Source of the DNA: Rhizobium sp. BT03
GTDB taxonomy: Bacteria; Pseudomonadota; Alphaproteobacteria; Rhizobiales; Rhizobiaceae
DNA length: 64,000 bases
Direction of reading: 5' to 3'
Assembly (NCBI RefSeq): GCF_030053155.1
Contig: NZ_CP125640.1
Span: 558,001 to 622,000, forward strand
Within the stretch, counting starts at the first letter, position 1, and each line of letters opens with the position of its first letter. Shown here one piece after another: positions 53,759-63,629 of the stretch. The notes under the pieces are model-generated. The model was not told where the DNA came from, made no database searches, and saw only the letters and a program-made list of their open reading frames with translations. Position numbers and translations under genes: made by a program.

Positions 53759-54517
53759 ATGAACGCCATCGTCGAAATGAAAAGCATGAACAAGTTCTAC
53801 GGCGCTCACCATGTGCTCAAGGACATCGATCTCGCCGTCACACGCGGTGAAGTGATGGTCATCCTCGGGGCCAGCGGCTCAGGAAAATCGACCCTGATCC
53901 GCTGCGTCAACGGCCTCGAAATGTACCAGAACGGCAGCCTCGTGGTGGACGGCTATGAAATGCCGGTCGAGGCGGACCGGAAGCTCGGCGGCGAACGCGA
54001 ACTCGCGGCGATCCGCAAGGGCGTCGGCATGGTGTTTCAACAGTTCGGCCTGTTCCCGCACAAGACCGTGCTGGACAATATCACCATTGCGCCGATGCGC
54101 GTTCGCAGGAAGTCACGGGAAGAAGCCGAAGCGACCGCTGTGAAGCTTCTCGGCCGAGTCGGCCTCAAGGCGCATGCGCACAAATATGCCAGTCAACTGT
54201 CCGGCGGCCAGCAGCAACGCGTGGCCATTGCGCGCTCGCTGGCCATGGAGCCGCATGTGATGCTGTTCGACGAGCCCACCAGCGCGCTCGATCCGGAAAT
54301 GGTCGGCGAAGTCCTTGATGTTATGCGGGAACTGGCCGCCGAAGGCATGACGATGATGGTCGTGACGCATGAAATGGGGTTCGCAAGAGAGGTTGCCGAC
54401 CGTGTCGTCTACATCGACCAAGGTTCGATCATCGAGGTCGGAAAGCCGGACGAGTTCTTCGACAATCCGAAAAACGACCGGGCTCGCTCTTTCCTCGCCC
54501 GCGTCCTAAGACACTGA
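53759..54517 (+). CDS. Amino-acid ABC transporter ATP-binding protein (AapP/GlnQ type)
   Basis: ATPase of 252 aa. Walker [21 protein letters not shown]-loop [16 protein letters not shown], signature [19 protein letters not shown], Walker [17 protein letters not shown] and switch VVTHEMGF are intact. CGGAG before ATG 53759 supports the start. It ends the four-gene importer; dsdA follows after a 34-bp gap. Confidence 0.94.
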   Translation: MNAIVEMKSMNKFYGAHHVLKDIDLAVTRGEVMVILGASGSGKSTLIRCVNGLEMYQNGSLVVDGYEMPVEADRKLGGERELAAIRKGVGMVFQQFGLFPHKTVLDNITIAPMRVRRKSREEAEATAVKLLGRVGLKAHAHKYASQLSGGQQQRVAIARSLAMEPHVMLFDEPTSALDPEMVGEVLDVMRELAAEGMTMMVVTHEMGFAREVADRVVYIDQGSIIEVGKPDEFFDNPKNDRARSFLARVLRH

Positions 54518-54551
54518 CCCACCGCTGCCCGGCTCACGAATGGAAATGTCC

Positions 54552-55874
54552 ATGAACACGATACTGCCCACGGACCCCGCTCGCGACGATGTTCTCGCGG
54601 GCCGGCCGACCCTCTGGCTCAATCCGTCCTACCGGAAACAGGCGATCGATACCTCGGACCTGCCGGTTTCGCCGGCCGACGTGGAGAGCGCGCGCCAGAA
54701 CTGGCAGCGCCTGGCGCCGCTTCTTGCCACCTGCTTTCCGGAACTGAAGGATACGGGCGGCGAGATCCGCTCCGAACTGGTGGAACTCAAGGAGCTCCGC
54801 GAGGCACTCGGCTATCGAACGAGAGAGTTCGGCAATGTCTTCATCAAGGCCGACAGCCACCTGCCAGTCGCCGGCTCCATCAAGGCTCGCGGCGGCGTCT
54901 ACGAGGTTTTCCTGTTTGCCGAAGGCCTCGCCCGTCAGAACGGACTGCTCGGTGACGGCGAAAATATCCGGAAGCTGGCAACCGAAGAGGCCCGCGCGAT
55001 ATTTTCCTGTTATACCGTGGCGGTGGGCAGCACCGGCAATCTGGGTCTCAGCGTCGGCATCGCCGCGCGCGCCCTCGGCTTCAAAGCTACGGTTCACATG
55101 TCGTCCGACGCCAAGGCCTGGAAGGTCGAGCGCCTGCGGAAGCTCGGCGTCGATGTCATCCAGCACGAGGCGGACTACACGACAGCCGTCGAAAACGCCC
55201 GCGACATCGCCGGCGCCGATCCGACGATCTATTTTGTCGACGACGAACAATCGCGGCACCTGTTCCTCGGTTACAGCGCAGCGGCGTCGGAGCTGGCAGC
55301 GCAGCTCGACGAGCGTGGGATCACCATCGACGAGGAGAACCCGCTTTTCCTCTACCTGCCATGCGGGATTGGTGGAGCGCCGGGCGGCGTCGCCTTCGGC
55401 GCCAAAGCGATCTTCGGCGACAACGTGCACGCGTTCTTCGTCGAGCCGGTTCAGTCGCCCTGCGCCCTCGTCCATATGATGTCGGGTTCGCAGGAACTGG
55501 TGTCGGTCTACGACGTCGGCCTGACGAACAAGACCGAAGCCGATGGCATGGCCGTCGCCCGCATGTCGGCCTTCGTCGCCAAGGTGATGCGAGAGATGCT
55601 CGCCGGCGTCTACACGGCCGCCGACGACGATCTGTTCAAGCTGCTTCGAATGGCGTGGATCACTCAAAGGCAGAAGCTGGAGCCCTCGGCCGCCGCCGCC
55701 TTGCTCGGCCCGGACTTCCTTTTGCGCCATAGGGAAGGCCGGCGTTTCCAAACAGTGCACGGCATCGAGAAGAAGATGTCGCGGGCGACGCACATCCTCT
55801 GGACGACAGGCGGTTCGTTCGTCCCGGAGGAGCAGTTCCAGAACTTCCTTCGTCAGGCGGAAGCCCTCGCTTAG
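54552..55874 (+). CDS. dsdA: D-serine ammonia-lyase DsdA
   Basis: PLP enzyme of 440 aa converting D-serine to pyruvate and ammonia. It follows E. coli DsdA closely: DSHLPVAGSIKARGGVYEVF with the PLP Lys near residue 111, VAVGSTGNLGLSVGIAARAL, HMSSDAKAWKVERLRKLGV, and PLFLYLPCGIGGAPGGVAFG for the phosphate loop. ATG 54552 has GGA about 7 bp upstream; ATGs at 54540 and 54546 are alternatives. Immediately downstream of an amino-acid importer, so D-serine uptake and use is the likely purpose. A strong hairpin follows. Confidence 0.93.
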   Translation: MNTILPTDPARDDVLAGRPTLWLNPSYRKQAIDTSDLPVSPADVESARQNWQRLAPLLATCFPELKDTGGEIRSELVELKELREALGYRTREFGNVFIKADSHLPVAGSIKARGGVYEVFLFAEGLARQNGLLGDGENIRKLATEEARAIFSCYTVAVGSTGNLGLSVGIAARALGFKATVHMSSDAKAWKVERLRKLGVDVIQHEADYTTAVENARDIAGADPTIYFVDDEQSRHLFLGYSAAASELAAQLDERGITIDEENPLFLYLPCGIGGAPGGVAFGAKAIFGDNVHAFFVEPVQSPCALVHMMSGSQELVSVYDVGLTNKTEADGMAVARMSAFVAKVMREMLAGVYTAADDDLFKLLRMAWITQRQKLEPSAAAALLGPDFLLRHREGRRFQTVHGIEKKMSRATHILWTTGGSFVPEEQFQNFLRQAEALA

Positions 55875-55895
55875 GCCCACATGCCGAATGGTGCC

Positions 55896-55927
55896 ACAGG
55901 CGCGGATCGTTCCCGATCCGCGCCTGT
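55896..55927. terminator. 14-bp stem terminator after dsdA
   Basis: ACAGGCGCGGATCG-TTCC-CGATCCGCGCCTGT is a perfect 14-bp stem with a 4-base loop starting 22 bp after the dsdA stop. A T-rich stretch (GTCTTTGTTTTC) follows about 25 bp later. It should end the transporter-dsdA operon and may also stop the convergent aldo/keto reductase transcript. Confidence 0.75.
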
Positions 55928-55999
55928 CGACCTGATGCCGCGGCCTTCAGGTCTTTGTTTTCATGCAGGTCGTTAGCGCACAGTCTCGCGCGACAGGTT

Positions 56000-56992
56000 C
56001 TAGAATCGACGCGGGCCTTCCGGTTTGTTTCCGACGATCCCGTCGATCCGGTCCAGCACCTCAGGTGTCATCTTCTGCCTGTGGGACAGCGCCGCGAGAT
56101 TGTCCTGCAATTGGCTGGCGCGCGAGGCGCCGAGAATGACGGTGGAGACGTTGCGATTGGCAAGGCACCACAACAAGGCGAGATGGGTGATGGACAGGCC
56201 GATCTCGTCCGCAAGCTTGGCGAGTTCGCCCACCTGTTTGAGCTGGGCGCGGCCGGCATCGCTGGACCATTTCTCCTTCAGCCATTCGTAGCCCGGCAGG
56301 TTCATGCGGCTGTCGGCCGGCACACCGTTATTGTATTTGCCGGTCAGGACGCCGGAGGCGAGCGGAGACCAGATCGTGGTGCCGAGGCCGATCAGGTCGT
56401 AGAGCGGCAGATAGTCGGATTCGACCTTCTGGCGTTCGAAGATATTGTACTGCGGCTGCTCCATGGTCGGCGGCGTGATGCGCAGGTCGCGCGCCACGGC
56501 ATAGGCTTCCGTCAGTTGCTGCGCCGACCATTCCGACGTCCCCCAATAGAGCACCTTGCCCTGGGCGACGAGATCGTGCATCGCCCGCACCGTTTCCTCG
56601 ACCGGCGTGTCGATGTCAGGGCGGTGGCAGAAGTAGAGGTCGAGATAGTCGACCTGAAGCCGCTTCAGCGCGGCGTGGCAGGCATCGGTCACGTGCTTGC
56701 GCGACAGGCCGCGCTGCGTCGGCTTCTGGCCGCCCCAGAAGACCTTGCTCGAGACGACGAAGCTGTCGCGGCTCCAGCCAAGCGATTTCAACGCCTCGCC
56801 CATGACGATCTCGGACTTGCCGCTCTCATAGCCTTCGGCATTGTCGAAGAAGTTCACCCCATTGTCATAGGCAAGCTTCATGAGGTCGACGGCGTCGCCT
56901 CCATGGACCTGCTTGCCGAATGTGACCCACGAGCCGAACGAGAACTCGCTCACCTGCAGACCCGACTTTCCCAAACGACGATATTCCATCAT
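56000..56992 (-). CDS. Aldo/keto reductase (voltage-gated K+ channel beta-subunit type)
   Basis: NADPH oxidoreductase of 330 aa. The TIM barrel starts YRRLGKSGLQVSEFSFGSWV; the catalytic tetrad is visible as NFFDNAEGYESG (Asp, Tyr), VVSSKVFWGG (Lys) and YFCHRPDIDTPV (His). WSPLASGVLTGKYN and ILGASRASQLQDNL form the cofactor end. It is of the Kv-beta/YghZ group that reduces aldehydes such as methylglyoxal. It is convergent with dsdA and lies on the ntr strand. Start may be 56992 or 56989. Confidence 0.9.
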   Translation of the reverse strand: MMEYRRLGKSGLQVSEFSFGSWVTFGKQVHGGDAVDLMKLAYDNGVNFFDNAEGYESGKSEIVMGEALKSLGWSRDSFVVSSKVFWGGQKPTQRGLSRKHVTDACHAALKRLQVDYLDLYFCHRPDIDTPVEETVRAMHDLVAQGKVLYWGTSEWSAQQLTEAYAVARDLRITPPTMEQPQYNIFERQKVESDYLPLYDLIGLGTTIWSPLASGVLTGKYNNGVPADSRMNLPGYEWLKEKWSSDAGRAQLKQVGELAKLADEIGLSITHLALLWCLANRNVSTVILGASRASQLQDNLAALSHRQKMTPEVLDRIDGIVGNKPEGPRRF

Positions 56993-57256
56993 GCAGCTCC
57001 CGAAAAATGTGCCGGCCGGTCACCGGCGTTGCGCGATCGATCGACGACCGACTGGCGTAATCTATGGCATGAGCGACGATATGCGAGGAGCGGAAAGAAA
57101 AAGGGCGCTCAACGACATCAGCCGGAGCGCCCGTAGCATGCAATCGACGACGTTTGCGGCGGATGTCGACAGCAGCAACGGCAGATGATGAGATTCGGAA
57201 CGGATTGGCAACATGCAAATGAAACAGGGACGTTATCGCGAGCCGATCGACCCCTG

Positions 57257-57287
57257 TCATCCACCTGTTATCCACAGCCTATCCACA
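57257..57287 (+). promoter_or_regulatory. Three DnaA-box-like sites with 11-bp spacing
   Basis: TCATCCACC (57257), TTATCCACA (57268, perfect consensus) and CTATCCACA (57279) are in the same orientation, each starting exactly 11 bp after the last, close to one helical turn. DnaA protein could load cooperatively. They lie in the gap between the aldo/keto reductase and ntrC. No origin-like AT-rich unwinding region is nearby, so regulation or titration is more likely than replication initiation. Confidence 0.55.
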
Positions 57288-57487
57288 GGCGCTGGAGCTA
57301 CGACCGCAGCAACTTCAATGACATTCGCCAGGCGGCAAACCGCTGGTCGCAAATGCTCTGTGACCGTTGAATGACACTGCGCTTTTGTTTGTCCGCCCGG
57401 ATATAAACCGCGACCCGGCTCAGCTAGATTCAATCTCTTCCCGACCGTGGCGGCGGACGCCGGGAGGAAGTGGGCGGTGGGCAACAT

Positions 57488-57504
57488 GAGGGCCCGCCGC
57501 CCTC
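57488..57504. terminator. Hairpin after ntrC
   Basis: GAGGGC-CCGCC-GCCCTC is a 6-bp stem starting 23 bp after the ntrC stop on its strand. It suggests that the dusB-ntrBC transcript ends here and does not reach ntrY. Confidence 0.45.
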
Positions 57505-57532
57505 TTTTCATTCAGGCAGTTTTCATTCAGGC
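57505..57532. repeat. 13-bp tandem duplication over the ntrC stop codon
   Basis: TTTTCATTCAGGC occurs at 57505-57517 and 57520-57532. The second copy contains the ntrC stop (TGA read on the minus strand at 57529-57527). A short slippage duplication; the protein end is not altered by it. Confidence 0.6.
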
Positions 57533-58978
57533 GGTGCGGGAGCTTCTATAGACCGAAACACCGAGTTCCCTGATCTTCTTGCGCAGGGTATTGCGGTTGA
57601 GGCCGAGAAGATCGGCCGCCTTGATCTGGTTGCCGCGCGTTGCCGTGAGTGCCGCCAGGATCAGCGGATATTCCATTTCCGTCAGCACGCGGTCATAGAG
57701 GCCGGGCGGCGGCAGGTTTTCGCCGAAGCCTGAGAAATAGGTGCGCATGTTCTCCTCGACGGCTTGCGCGATCGTCATCGAACCGCTGCGGATCGGACCC
57801 TTGTCGATCGGGCTGTCGGGCACGTCGGAGCGCAGTTCCGCGTCGATGATCTCGCGGGTGATGACATCCTGCGGATAGAGCGCCATCAGCCGGCGGATGA
57901 GATTTTCTAGCTCGCGGACATTGCCCGGCCAGGCATAGGCCTTCATCAGTTCCAGCGCTTCCTGATCGAAGCGCTTGGAGCCGAGGCCTTCCTTTTCGGC
58001 CTGCTGGATGAAATGGCGCACGAGATCGGGAATATCCTCGGCGCGGTCGCGCAGCGGCGGCAGGCGCAGCGGCACGACGTTGAGGCGGTAATAGAGGTCC
58101 TCGCGGAAGAGGCCCTGGTTGATCGCCTGCTTCAGATCCTTGTTGGTGGCGGCGACGATGCGCACATCCGTGCGGATCGGCGTGCGGCCGCCGACGGTGG
58201 TGTATTCGCCCTGCTGCAGGACGCGCAGAAGCCGGGTCTGGGCGTCCATCGGCATGTCGCCGATCTCGTCGAGGAAGAGCGTTCCGCCTTCGGCCTGCTC
58301 GAAACGGCCGGTCGAGCGGGTCTGCGCGCCGGTGAAGGCGCCTTTCTCATGGCCGAAAAGTTCCGATTCGATGAGGTCGCGCGGGATCGCCGCCATGTTG
58401 ATCGCAACGAAGGGGCCGTTGCGGCGCTTGCCGTAATCATGCAGCGCCCGGGCAACGAGCTCCTTGCCGGTGCCGGATTCGCCGGTGATCATCAGCGTCA
58501 GGTCCGTCTGCATCAAGCGGGCGAGCACGCGGTAGATTTCCTGCATCGCCGCCGAGCGGCCGACGAGCGGCATGCCGTCCTGCATGTCTTCTTCGAGCTT
58601 GGCCGGCTTGCGCTTCGGCTCGGCGAGCGCGCGGCCGATGATGCCGATCAGCTCGGTCAGGTCGAAGGGCTTCGGCAGGTAGTCGTAGGCGCCCTTCTCA
58701 GAGGCCTTGATGGCCGTCATGAAGGTGTTCTGCGCGCTCATGACAAGAACCGGCAGGTCGGGACGCGCCTTCTTGATGCGCGGCAAGAGGTCGAAGGCGT
58801 TCTCGTCGGGCATCACCACATCGGTGACGACAAGATCGCCTTCACCCGCCGAAATCCAGCGCCAGAGGGTAGCGGCGTTGGAGGTGATGCGAACGTCATA
58901 GCCGGCGCGGCTCAAAGCCTGGTTGAGCACGGTCCGGATGGCCGCATCATCATCTGCAACGAGGATCGTGGCTGTCAT
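57527..58978 (-). CDS. ntrC: Nitrogen response regulator NtrC
   Basis: Sigma-54 activator of 483 aa. Receiver: [18 protein letters not shown] with phospho-Asp in [20 protein letters not shown]+ domain: [19 protein letters not shown], the GAFTGA loop in [15 protein letters not shown], and [10 protein letters not shown]-terminal Fis [22 protein letters not shown]. It overlaps ntrB by 4 bp. It activates glutamine synthetase and other nitrogen genes when phosphorylated. Confidence 0.96.
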   Translation of the reverse strand: MTATILVADDDAAIRTVLNQALSRAGYDVRITSNAATLWRWISAGEGDLVVTDVVMPDENAFDLLPRIKKARPDLPVLVMSAQNTFMTAIKASEKGAYDYLPKPFDLTELIGIIGRALAEPKRKPAKLEEDMQDGMPLVGRSAAMQEIYRVLARLMQTDLTLMITGESGTGKELVARALHDYGKRRNGPFVAINMAAIPRDLIESELFGHEKGAFTGAQTRSTGRFEQAEGGTLFLDEIGDMPMDAQTRLLRVLQQGEYTTVGGRTPIRTDVRIVAATNKDLKQAINQGLFREDLYYRLNVVPLRLPPLRDRAEDIPDLVRHFIQQAEKEGLGSKRFDQEALELMKAYAWPGNVRELENLIRRLMALYPQDVITREIIDAELRSDVPDSPIDKGPIRSGSMTIAQAVEENMRTYFSGFGENLPPPGLYDRVLTEMEYPLILAALTATRGNQIKAADLLGLNRNTLRKKIRELGVSVYRSSRTA

Positions 58979-60129
58979 CGAGAAGGTCCTGTCGAGCTTG
59001 CGGAAGAGGCGTCTTCAAGCGAGGCGTCCTTCGACGCCGGCATAAGAACGCGGAATGTCGTGCGGCTGTTCTGGCTGTCGCATTCGATGATGCCGCCGTG
59101 ATCGCCGATGATCTTGGCGACCAGCGCCAGGCCGAGGCCGCTGCCGTTCGTCTTGGTGGTGATGAAGGGATCGAAGAGATGCGGCAGCAGATCGGCAGGA
59201 ACGCCGGGGCCGTTGTCGTGCACGCAGAATTCCAGCGGCAGCGAGATTTTTTCACGGGTGCCGGCGACGGAGAGACGGATGCCGGGGCGATAGGCCGTCG
59301 TCAGCAGGATCTCGCCGTCCGGCCGATCGCCCACGGCTTCGGCGGCGTTCTTCACCAGATTGAGGAAGACCTGCACTAGCTGGTCGCGATTGGCATAAAC
59401 GGCCGGCAGCGACGGGTCGTAGCTCTCGGTAACGCGGATGTTGCGGGCAAAACCCGCCTTGGCGACGGCCTTCACGTGATCGAGCACGGAATGGATGTTG
59501 ACCGGCATGCGGTCGACCGGGCGTTCGTCGGAAAAGACTTCCATACGATCGACCAGCGAGACGATGCGGTCGGTCTCGTCGCAGATCAGCCGGGTCAGCG
59601 CCCTGTCGTCGTCGACCGCGGATTGTTCGAGCAGCTGAGCGGCGCCGCGGATGCCGGAGAGCGGGTTCTTGATCTCATGCGCCAGCATCGAGGCGAGACC
59701 GGTGACCGAGCGGGCGGCGGCGCGATGCGTCAGCTGCCGGTCGATCTTGTCGGCCATCGAGCGTTCCTGAAAGACGATGACGACGGCGCCGGGCTCGCTG
59801 AGCACCGGGGCGACGTAGAGATCGACGAGCTTGTCCTGGCCGAGGCGGGGCGAACTCAGGTCGACGCGATATTCGTTGACCGGCGCCTTGCGCTCCCGCA
59901 CCTGGTCGATCAGGGCGAGCAGCGGGCTGCCGAAGGGAATGAAGGTCGAGATGCGATAACGCGCCAGATGCGGGGCGCTGGCGCCGAAGAAGGCCTCCGC
60001 CTCCCAATTGGCGAAAACGACGAAGCCGGATTCGTCGACCATGACGACGGGGTTCTGGATGGCGTTGAGCACGGCCATGGCGACGGTTCCGCCGGCGTGA
60101 TCGGGCGGAGAAGTCGTATCCTTCGTCAT
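58975..60129 (-). CDS. ntrB: Nitrogen sensor kinase/phosphatase NtrB
   Basis: Cytoplasmic histidine kinase of 384 aa. PAS domain at the N-terminus ([20 protein letters not shown]), His box [20 protein letters not shown] near residue 140, N box [20 protein letters not shown], and HDNGPGVP with [18 protein letters not shown]. It answers PII protein to phosphorylate NtrC. Start overlaps the dusB stop and the end overlaps ntrC (ATGA each), forming a tight three-gene operon. Confidence 0.96.
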   Translation of the reverse strand: MTKDTTSPPDHAGGTVAMAVLNAIQNPVVMVDESGFVVFANWEAEAFFGASAPHLARYRISTFIPFGSPLLALIDQVRERKAPVNEYRVDLSSPRLGQDKLVDLYVAPVLSEPGAVVIVFQERSMADKIDRQLTHRAAARSVTGLASMLAHEIKNPLSGIRGAAQLLEQSAVDDDRALTRLICDETDRIVSLVDRMEVFSDERPVDRMPVNIHSVLDHVKAVAKAGFARNIRVTESYDPSLPAVYANRDQLVQVFLNLVKNAAEAVGDRPDGEILLTTAYRPGIRLSVAGTREKISLPLEFCVHDNGPGVPADLLPHLFDPFITTKTNGSGLGLALVAKIIGDHGGIIECDSQNSRTTFRVLMPASKDASLEDASSASSTGPSR

Positions 60130-61154
60130 GCCGCCTCCCGGCTGTCGACAACACCCGATGCCAATGCCTGATAAAGGGCCTGATAAAGGCGTGCGGCCAC
60201 CTCGCGCGGATCGCGGGAGGTCATGATCGCAGCCTTATCGCCGCCGGCGAGATCAGGGGCGAAACGATCGAGATACCAGCCGAGATGCTTGCGGGCATGG
60301 CGGATCGCCACCGCCTCTCCGTAGAAATCCAGCATCATCGCGTAATGTTCGACAGCGATATCGGCGATCTCCTGGGGTCGCGGCGCGGCGGCACCAGCAA
60401 TGACGCCGGCATGCCATGGCCTGCCCTGGCAACCCCGGCCCATCATCACGGCATCGGCGCCGGAGCGGCGCAATATTTCCTGCGCGTCCTCTGCAGTTTC
60501 GACATCGCCATTGGCGATCAGCGGAACCGAGATGACCTCGCGGACGGGACGGATCGCGTCCCAATCGGCGCGGCCTTCGTAAAACTGCATGCGGGTGCGT
60601 CCATGAATGGTCACGAGCTGAATGCCGGCCGCTTCGGCGCGGCGCGCAATCTCAGGCGCGTTGATCGAATTCTCGTCCCAGCCGAGGCGCATCTTCAGCG
60701 TCACGGGAATATCGACGGCCTTGACCGTCGCCTCGATCAGGCCGAGCGCATGATCGGGATCGCGCATCAGCGCCGAGCCGGAGTAACCGCCGATCACCTT
60801 CTTTGCCGGGCAGCCCATGTTGATGTCGATGATATCGGCACCGTGATCGGCAGCGATCTTCGCGGCCTCGGCCATCCAGTGCGCCTCCCTGCCGGCAAGC
60901 TGCACCATATGCGGCCGGAAGCCGGCGGCCCTGAGCCGCGACCAGGATTCGGCCGTGTCGTTGACCAGTTCGCGGCTCGCCACCATTTCGGTGACGACAA
61001 GGCCGGCGCCGAAGCGCCAGGCGAGCTCGCGGAAAGGCATGTCCGTGACGCCGGACATCGGCGCCAGCACGACACGGTTCCGCACCGATACGGGTCCGAT
61101 TCGGAAAGGCGCTGCGAGGTCCTTGGAAATCAAATGATTATCTTTCGGGCACAC
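60126..61154 (-). CDS. dusB: tRNA-dihydrouridine synthase DusB (NifR3)
   Basis: FMN enzyme of 342 aa reducing uridines in t[43 protein letters not shown] with the catalytic Cys near residue 105, and [20 protein letters not shown] are diagnostic. Start is GTG 61154 (MCPKDNHL); a later start is possible. In rhizobia this gene (nifR3) always heads the ntrBC operon. It is divergent from ispDF. Confidence 0.93.
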   Translation of the reverse strand: MCPKDNHLISKDLAAPFRIGPVSVRNRVVLAPMSGVTDMPFRELAWRFGAGLVVTEMVASRELVNDTAESWSRLRAAGFRPHMVQLAGREAHWMAEAAKIAADHGADIIDINMGCPAKKVIGGYSGSALMRDPDHALGLIEATVKAVDIPVTLKMRLGWDENSINAPEIARRAEAAGIQLVTIHGRTRMQFYEGRADWDAIRPVREVISVPLIANGDVETAEDAQEILRRSGADAVMMGRGCQGRPWHAGVIAGAAAPRPQEIADIAVEHYAMMLDFYGEAVAIRHARKHLGWYLDRFAPDLAGGDKAAIMTSRDPREVAARLYQALYQALASGVVDSREAA

Positions 61155-61299
61155 TGTGGAACTGCATGATTTTTAGCCATTGTTCCCTTGCTTGCCAAGG
61201 GGGCTCTGATCGAAATCGATATTTTTCGGGCGGATGCTGGAAAAGGCCAATGCAAGACGTTAGAGCACTCGGGTCAATTCCGCATATTTTAGGGGATTT

Positions 61300-62520
61300 A
61301 TGCTGCAAATGCCTTCTAAGCAACCGATATCGGCTGGAATTGTCATCGTCGCCGCCGGCCGCGGCGAGCGTGCAGGCTCCTCCAAGGAAGGCCCCAAGCA
61401 GTATCGCCTGATCGGCGGCAAGCCGGTTATCGCCCATACGCTTGAAAACTTCATGACGTGGGGGCCGGCGACCGAGATCGTCGTCGTTATTCATCCTGAT
61501 GACGAGGCACTGTTTGCAAAGGCGTTGCGCCACATCGTCTCGGCAACCCCGATCGAAACCGTGCATGGCGGGGCGACCCGGCAGCAATCCGTGCTGGCGG
61601 GGCTGCGACATCTCAAGGGCAAGCAAATCAGCCATGTGCTGATCCATGACGCGGTGCGGCCGTTCTTCGACCATGTGCTTCTCGACCGCATCGCCGAGAA
61701 CCTTGGCGACGGCGCGGCCGCTGTCCTGCCGGCGACACCCGTGACCGACACGCTGAAACGCGCCGACAGCATTGGCGCCGTGCTGACGACGGTGTCGCGC
61801 GAGCACCTCTACGCCGCGCAGACGCCGCAATCCTTCGCCTTCGAAACGATCCTCGACGCGCATGAAAAGGCAGCGGCGAGCGGGCGCAGCGATTTCACCG
61901 ACGATGCCTCGATCGCGGAATGGGCGGGCATTCCGGTAACGATCGTCGAGGGCACGGCCGATAACGTCAAACTGACGGTGAAGAAGGATATCGCCATGGC
62001 CGACGACAAACTGTCGACGTCGCTGCTTCCTGATGTGCGCACCGGCAATGGCTACGACGTGCACCAGCTCGTAGCGGGCGATGGCGTGACGCTCTGCGGC
62101 GTGTTCATTCCGCACGACCAGAAGCTGAAAGGCCATTCGGATGCCGACGTCGCGCTGCATGCGCTGACCGACGCGCTGCTCGCCACCTGCGGCGCCGGCG
62201 ATATCGGTGACCATTTCCCGCCCTCCGACCCGCAATGGAAGGGAGCGGCGTCGCGCATCTTCATCGAGCATGCCGCCGCAATCGTCCGCGAGCGCGGCGG
62301 CACGATCATGAATGCCGATGTCTCGCTGATCGCCGAGGCGCCGAAGGTCGGCCCGCATCGCGAGGCCATGCGGGCGAAATTGTCGGAATATCTCGGCATC
62401 GAGATCGAGCGCTGCTCGGTCAAGGCGACAACCAACGAGACGATCGGCTTCGTCGGCCGGCGCGAAGGCATCGCGGCGATCGCCACGGCGACCGTCGTCT
62501 ATCGCGGGGGGAAACGATGA
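61300..62520 (+). CDS. ispDF: Bifunctional IspD/IspF isoprenoid enzyme
   Basis: Protein of 406 aa. Residues 1-235 are IspD (2-C-methyl-D-erythritol 4-phosphate cytidylyltransferase): [30 protein letters not shown] and [10 protein letters not shown]. Residues 245-406 are IspF (cyclodiphosphate synthase): [32 protein letters not shown] and [18 protein letters not shown]. The fusion is standard in alphaproteobacteria. ATG 61300 starts MLQMPSKQP; no strong ribosome site, so 61309 is an alternative. Its stop overlaps the next start. Confidence 0.95.
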   Translation: MLQMPSKQPISAGIVIVAAGRGERAGSSKEGPKQYRLIGGKPVIAHTLENFMTWGPATEIVVVIHPDDEALFAKALRHIVSATPIETVHGGATRQQSVLAGLRHLKGKQISHVLIHDAVRPFFDHVLLDRIAENLGDGAAAVLPATPVTDTLKRADSIGAVLTTVSREHLYAAQTPQSFAFETILDAHEKAAASGRSDFTDDASIAEWAGIPVTIVEGTADNVKLTVKKDIAMADDKLSTSLLPDVRTGNGYDVHQLVAGDGVTLCGVFIPHDQKLKGHSDADVALHALTDALLATCGAGDIGDHFPPSDPQWKGAASRIFIEHAAAIVRERGGTIMNADVSLIAEAPKVGPHREAMRAKLSEYLGIEIERCSVKATTNETIGFVGRREGIAAIATATVVYRGGKR

Positions 62521-63017
62521 GCCTTTTTCCCGAGGACATTCTGTCGGCGGCGCAGACAATCATCCGTGACTTCACGGCCGCGGGGCTGATGATCTCGACC
62601 GCCGAATCCTGCACTGGCGGGCTGATATCAGGCGCGCTGACCGAGATATCGGGATCGTCGGCGGTCGTCGACCGGGGCTTCGTCACCTATACGAACACGG
62701 CAAAGACCGAGCTGCTTGGGGTCCAGGCGGAAACATTGCTGCGTTTCGGGGCGGTGTCCGAGGAAACGGCGCGGCAGATGGTGCATGGCGCCCTCTTCCG
62801 CTCGCGTGCCGACATCGCCGTCGCCGTCACCGGCATTGCCGGCCCCGGCGGCGGATCGGCCGAAAAGCCGGTCGGCCTCGTGCATCTCGCCGCCCAATCG
62901 CGCGCCGGCGCGCTCATCCATCGGAAAATGCTCTATGGCGATATCGGCCGCAGCGAAGTTCGGCTGGCAACGGTCCGGACGGCGCTGGAGATGGTGCGTT
63001 CGCTCCTGACGCCCTGA
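62517..63017 (+). CDS. CinA/PncC-family nicotinamide-nucleotide amidohydrolase
   Basis: Stand-alone CinA C-terminal domain of 166 aa. [20 protein letters not shown] near residue 27, [15 protein letters not shown], and [20 protein letters not shown] are the three conserved blocks, with the catalytic Ser/Lys in the first two. It deamidates NMN in pyridine-nucleotide recycling. ATG 62517 overlaps the ispDF stop by 4 bp (ATGA), so it is co-translated. Confidence 0.92.
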   Translation: MSLFPEDILSAAQTIIRDFTAAGLMISTAESCTGGLISGALTEISGSSAVVDRGFVTYTNTAKTELLGVQAETLLRFGAVSEETARQMVHGALFRSRADIAVAVTGIAGPGGGSAEKPVGLVHLAAQSRAGALIHRKMLYGDIGRSEVRLATVRTALEMVRSLLTP

Positions 63018-63035
63018 CGGTGCTGCAGCCGCCCC

Positions 63036-63488
63036 TCAGGCCGCCGTGTAGATCTTGCTCGCGCGCGTCTCGAAGGCTTCGGTGAACATGCGGAAGGCGC
63101 GGTCGAACATCGAGCCCATCAATGCCCCGAGAATGCGGCTCTTGAACTCGTAGTCGATGAAGAAATCGACGGTGCAGCCGCCGGTCGGCGTCTCGGCGAA
63201 ATGCCAGCGGTTGTCGAGATATCTGAACGGGCCGTCGATATATTTGACCTCGATGACGCGCTCGGCCCGGTTCAACAGCACCTGCGTCGTGAAGGTCTCG
63301 CGGATCGCTTTGTAGCCGACGGTCATATCGGCCACGAGCAGGATCTTGCCGTCACGCTCTTTGCGGCTTCTGACCGACAGCGCCTCGCAAAGCGGCAGGA
63401 ACTCGGGATAACGTTCGACATCGGCAACGAGATCGAACATCTGGTCGGGCGTATGCGGGACGGAACGGTGCGTTTCGAAGTGCGGCAT
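63036..63488 (-). CDS. RatA/COQ10-family START-domain protein
   Basis: Protein of 150 aa. HTPDQMFDLVADVERYPEFL near residue 12, IKYIDGPFR-like EVKYIDGPFRYLDNRWHFAE and DFFIDYEFKSRILGALMGSM mark the polyketide-cyclase/COQ10 fold. Bacterial members are called RatA or ubiquinone-binding proteins; the toxin name should not be taken literally. ATG 63488 was chosen over a GTG three codons earlier. It is convergent with cinA. Confidence 0.87.
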   Translation of the reverse strand: MPHFETHRSVPHTPDQMFDLVADVERYPEFLPLCEALSVRSRKERDGKILLVADMTVGYKAIRETFTTQVLLNRAERVIEVKYIDGPFRYLDNRWHFAETPTGGCTVDFFIDYEFKSRILGALMGSMFDRAFRMFTEAFETRASKIYTAA

Positions 63489-63629
63489 AGGCGGCACTTA
63501 AGCGGCTGCGCCAAGAAGATCAAGAAGCTGGCGCATCCGACGGCGGGATTTTAGCTGAGAACGGGGCGACGGCGGCGCGACTATCTCGTCGCAAGCGCTA
63601 GCAGGGCGCTGAGATGCAGATTTTCGGTC

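Larger units (their letters stand above)
56993..57526. other. Intergenic region next to ntrC, no supported gene
   Basis: 534 bp between ntrC and the aldo/keto reductase. It contains three phased DnaA-box-like sites (57257-57287), a hairpin (57488-57504) and a 13-bp duplication at the ntrC stop. A short frame beginning MSDDMRGAERKRALND at 57068 lacks family support. The AKR promoter is presumably within 56993-57060. Confidence 0.4.

Noticed and set aside
54534..55880. 448-codon minus-strand frame covering dsdA
   Set aside because: dsdA on the plus strand matches a known enzyme end to end, so the reverse frame is a shadow.
56880..57188. Small ORF ending MSDDMRGAERKRALND... upstream of the aldo/keto reductase
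   Set aside because: Overlaps the reductase start on the other strand, no ribosome site at the internal ATG and no recognisable family.
57257..57287. Chromosomal replication origin
   Set aside because: Three DnaA-like boxes only; no AT-rich unwinding element and none of the genes usually found near a rhizobial origin, so not called as an origin.
63036..63488. Toxin-antitoxin system because of the RatA name
   Set aside because: The protein is a START-fold ubiquinone-related family member with no partner antitoxin gene next to it.
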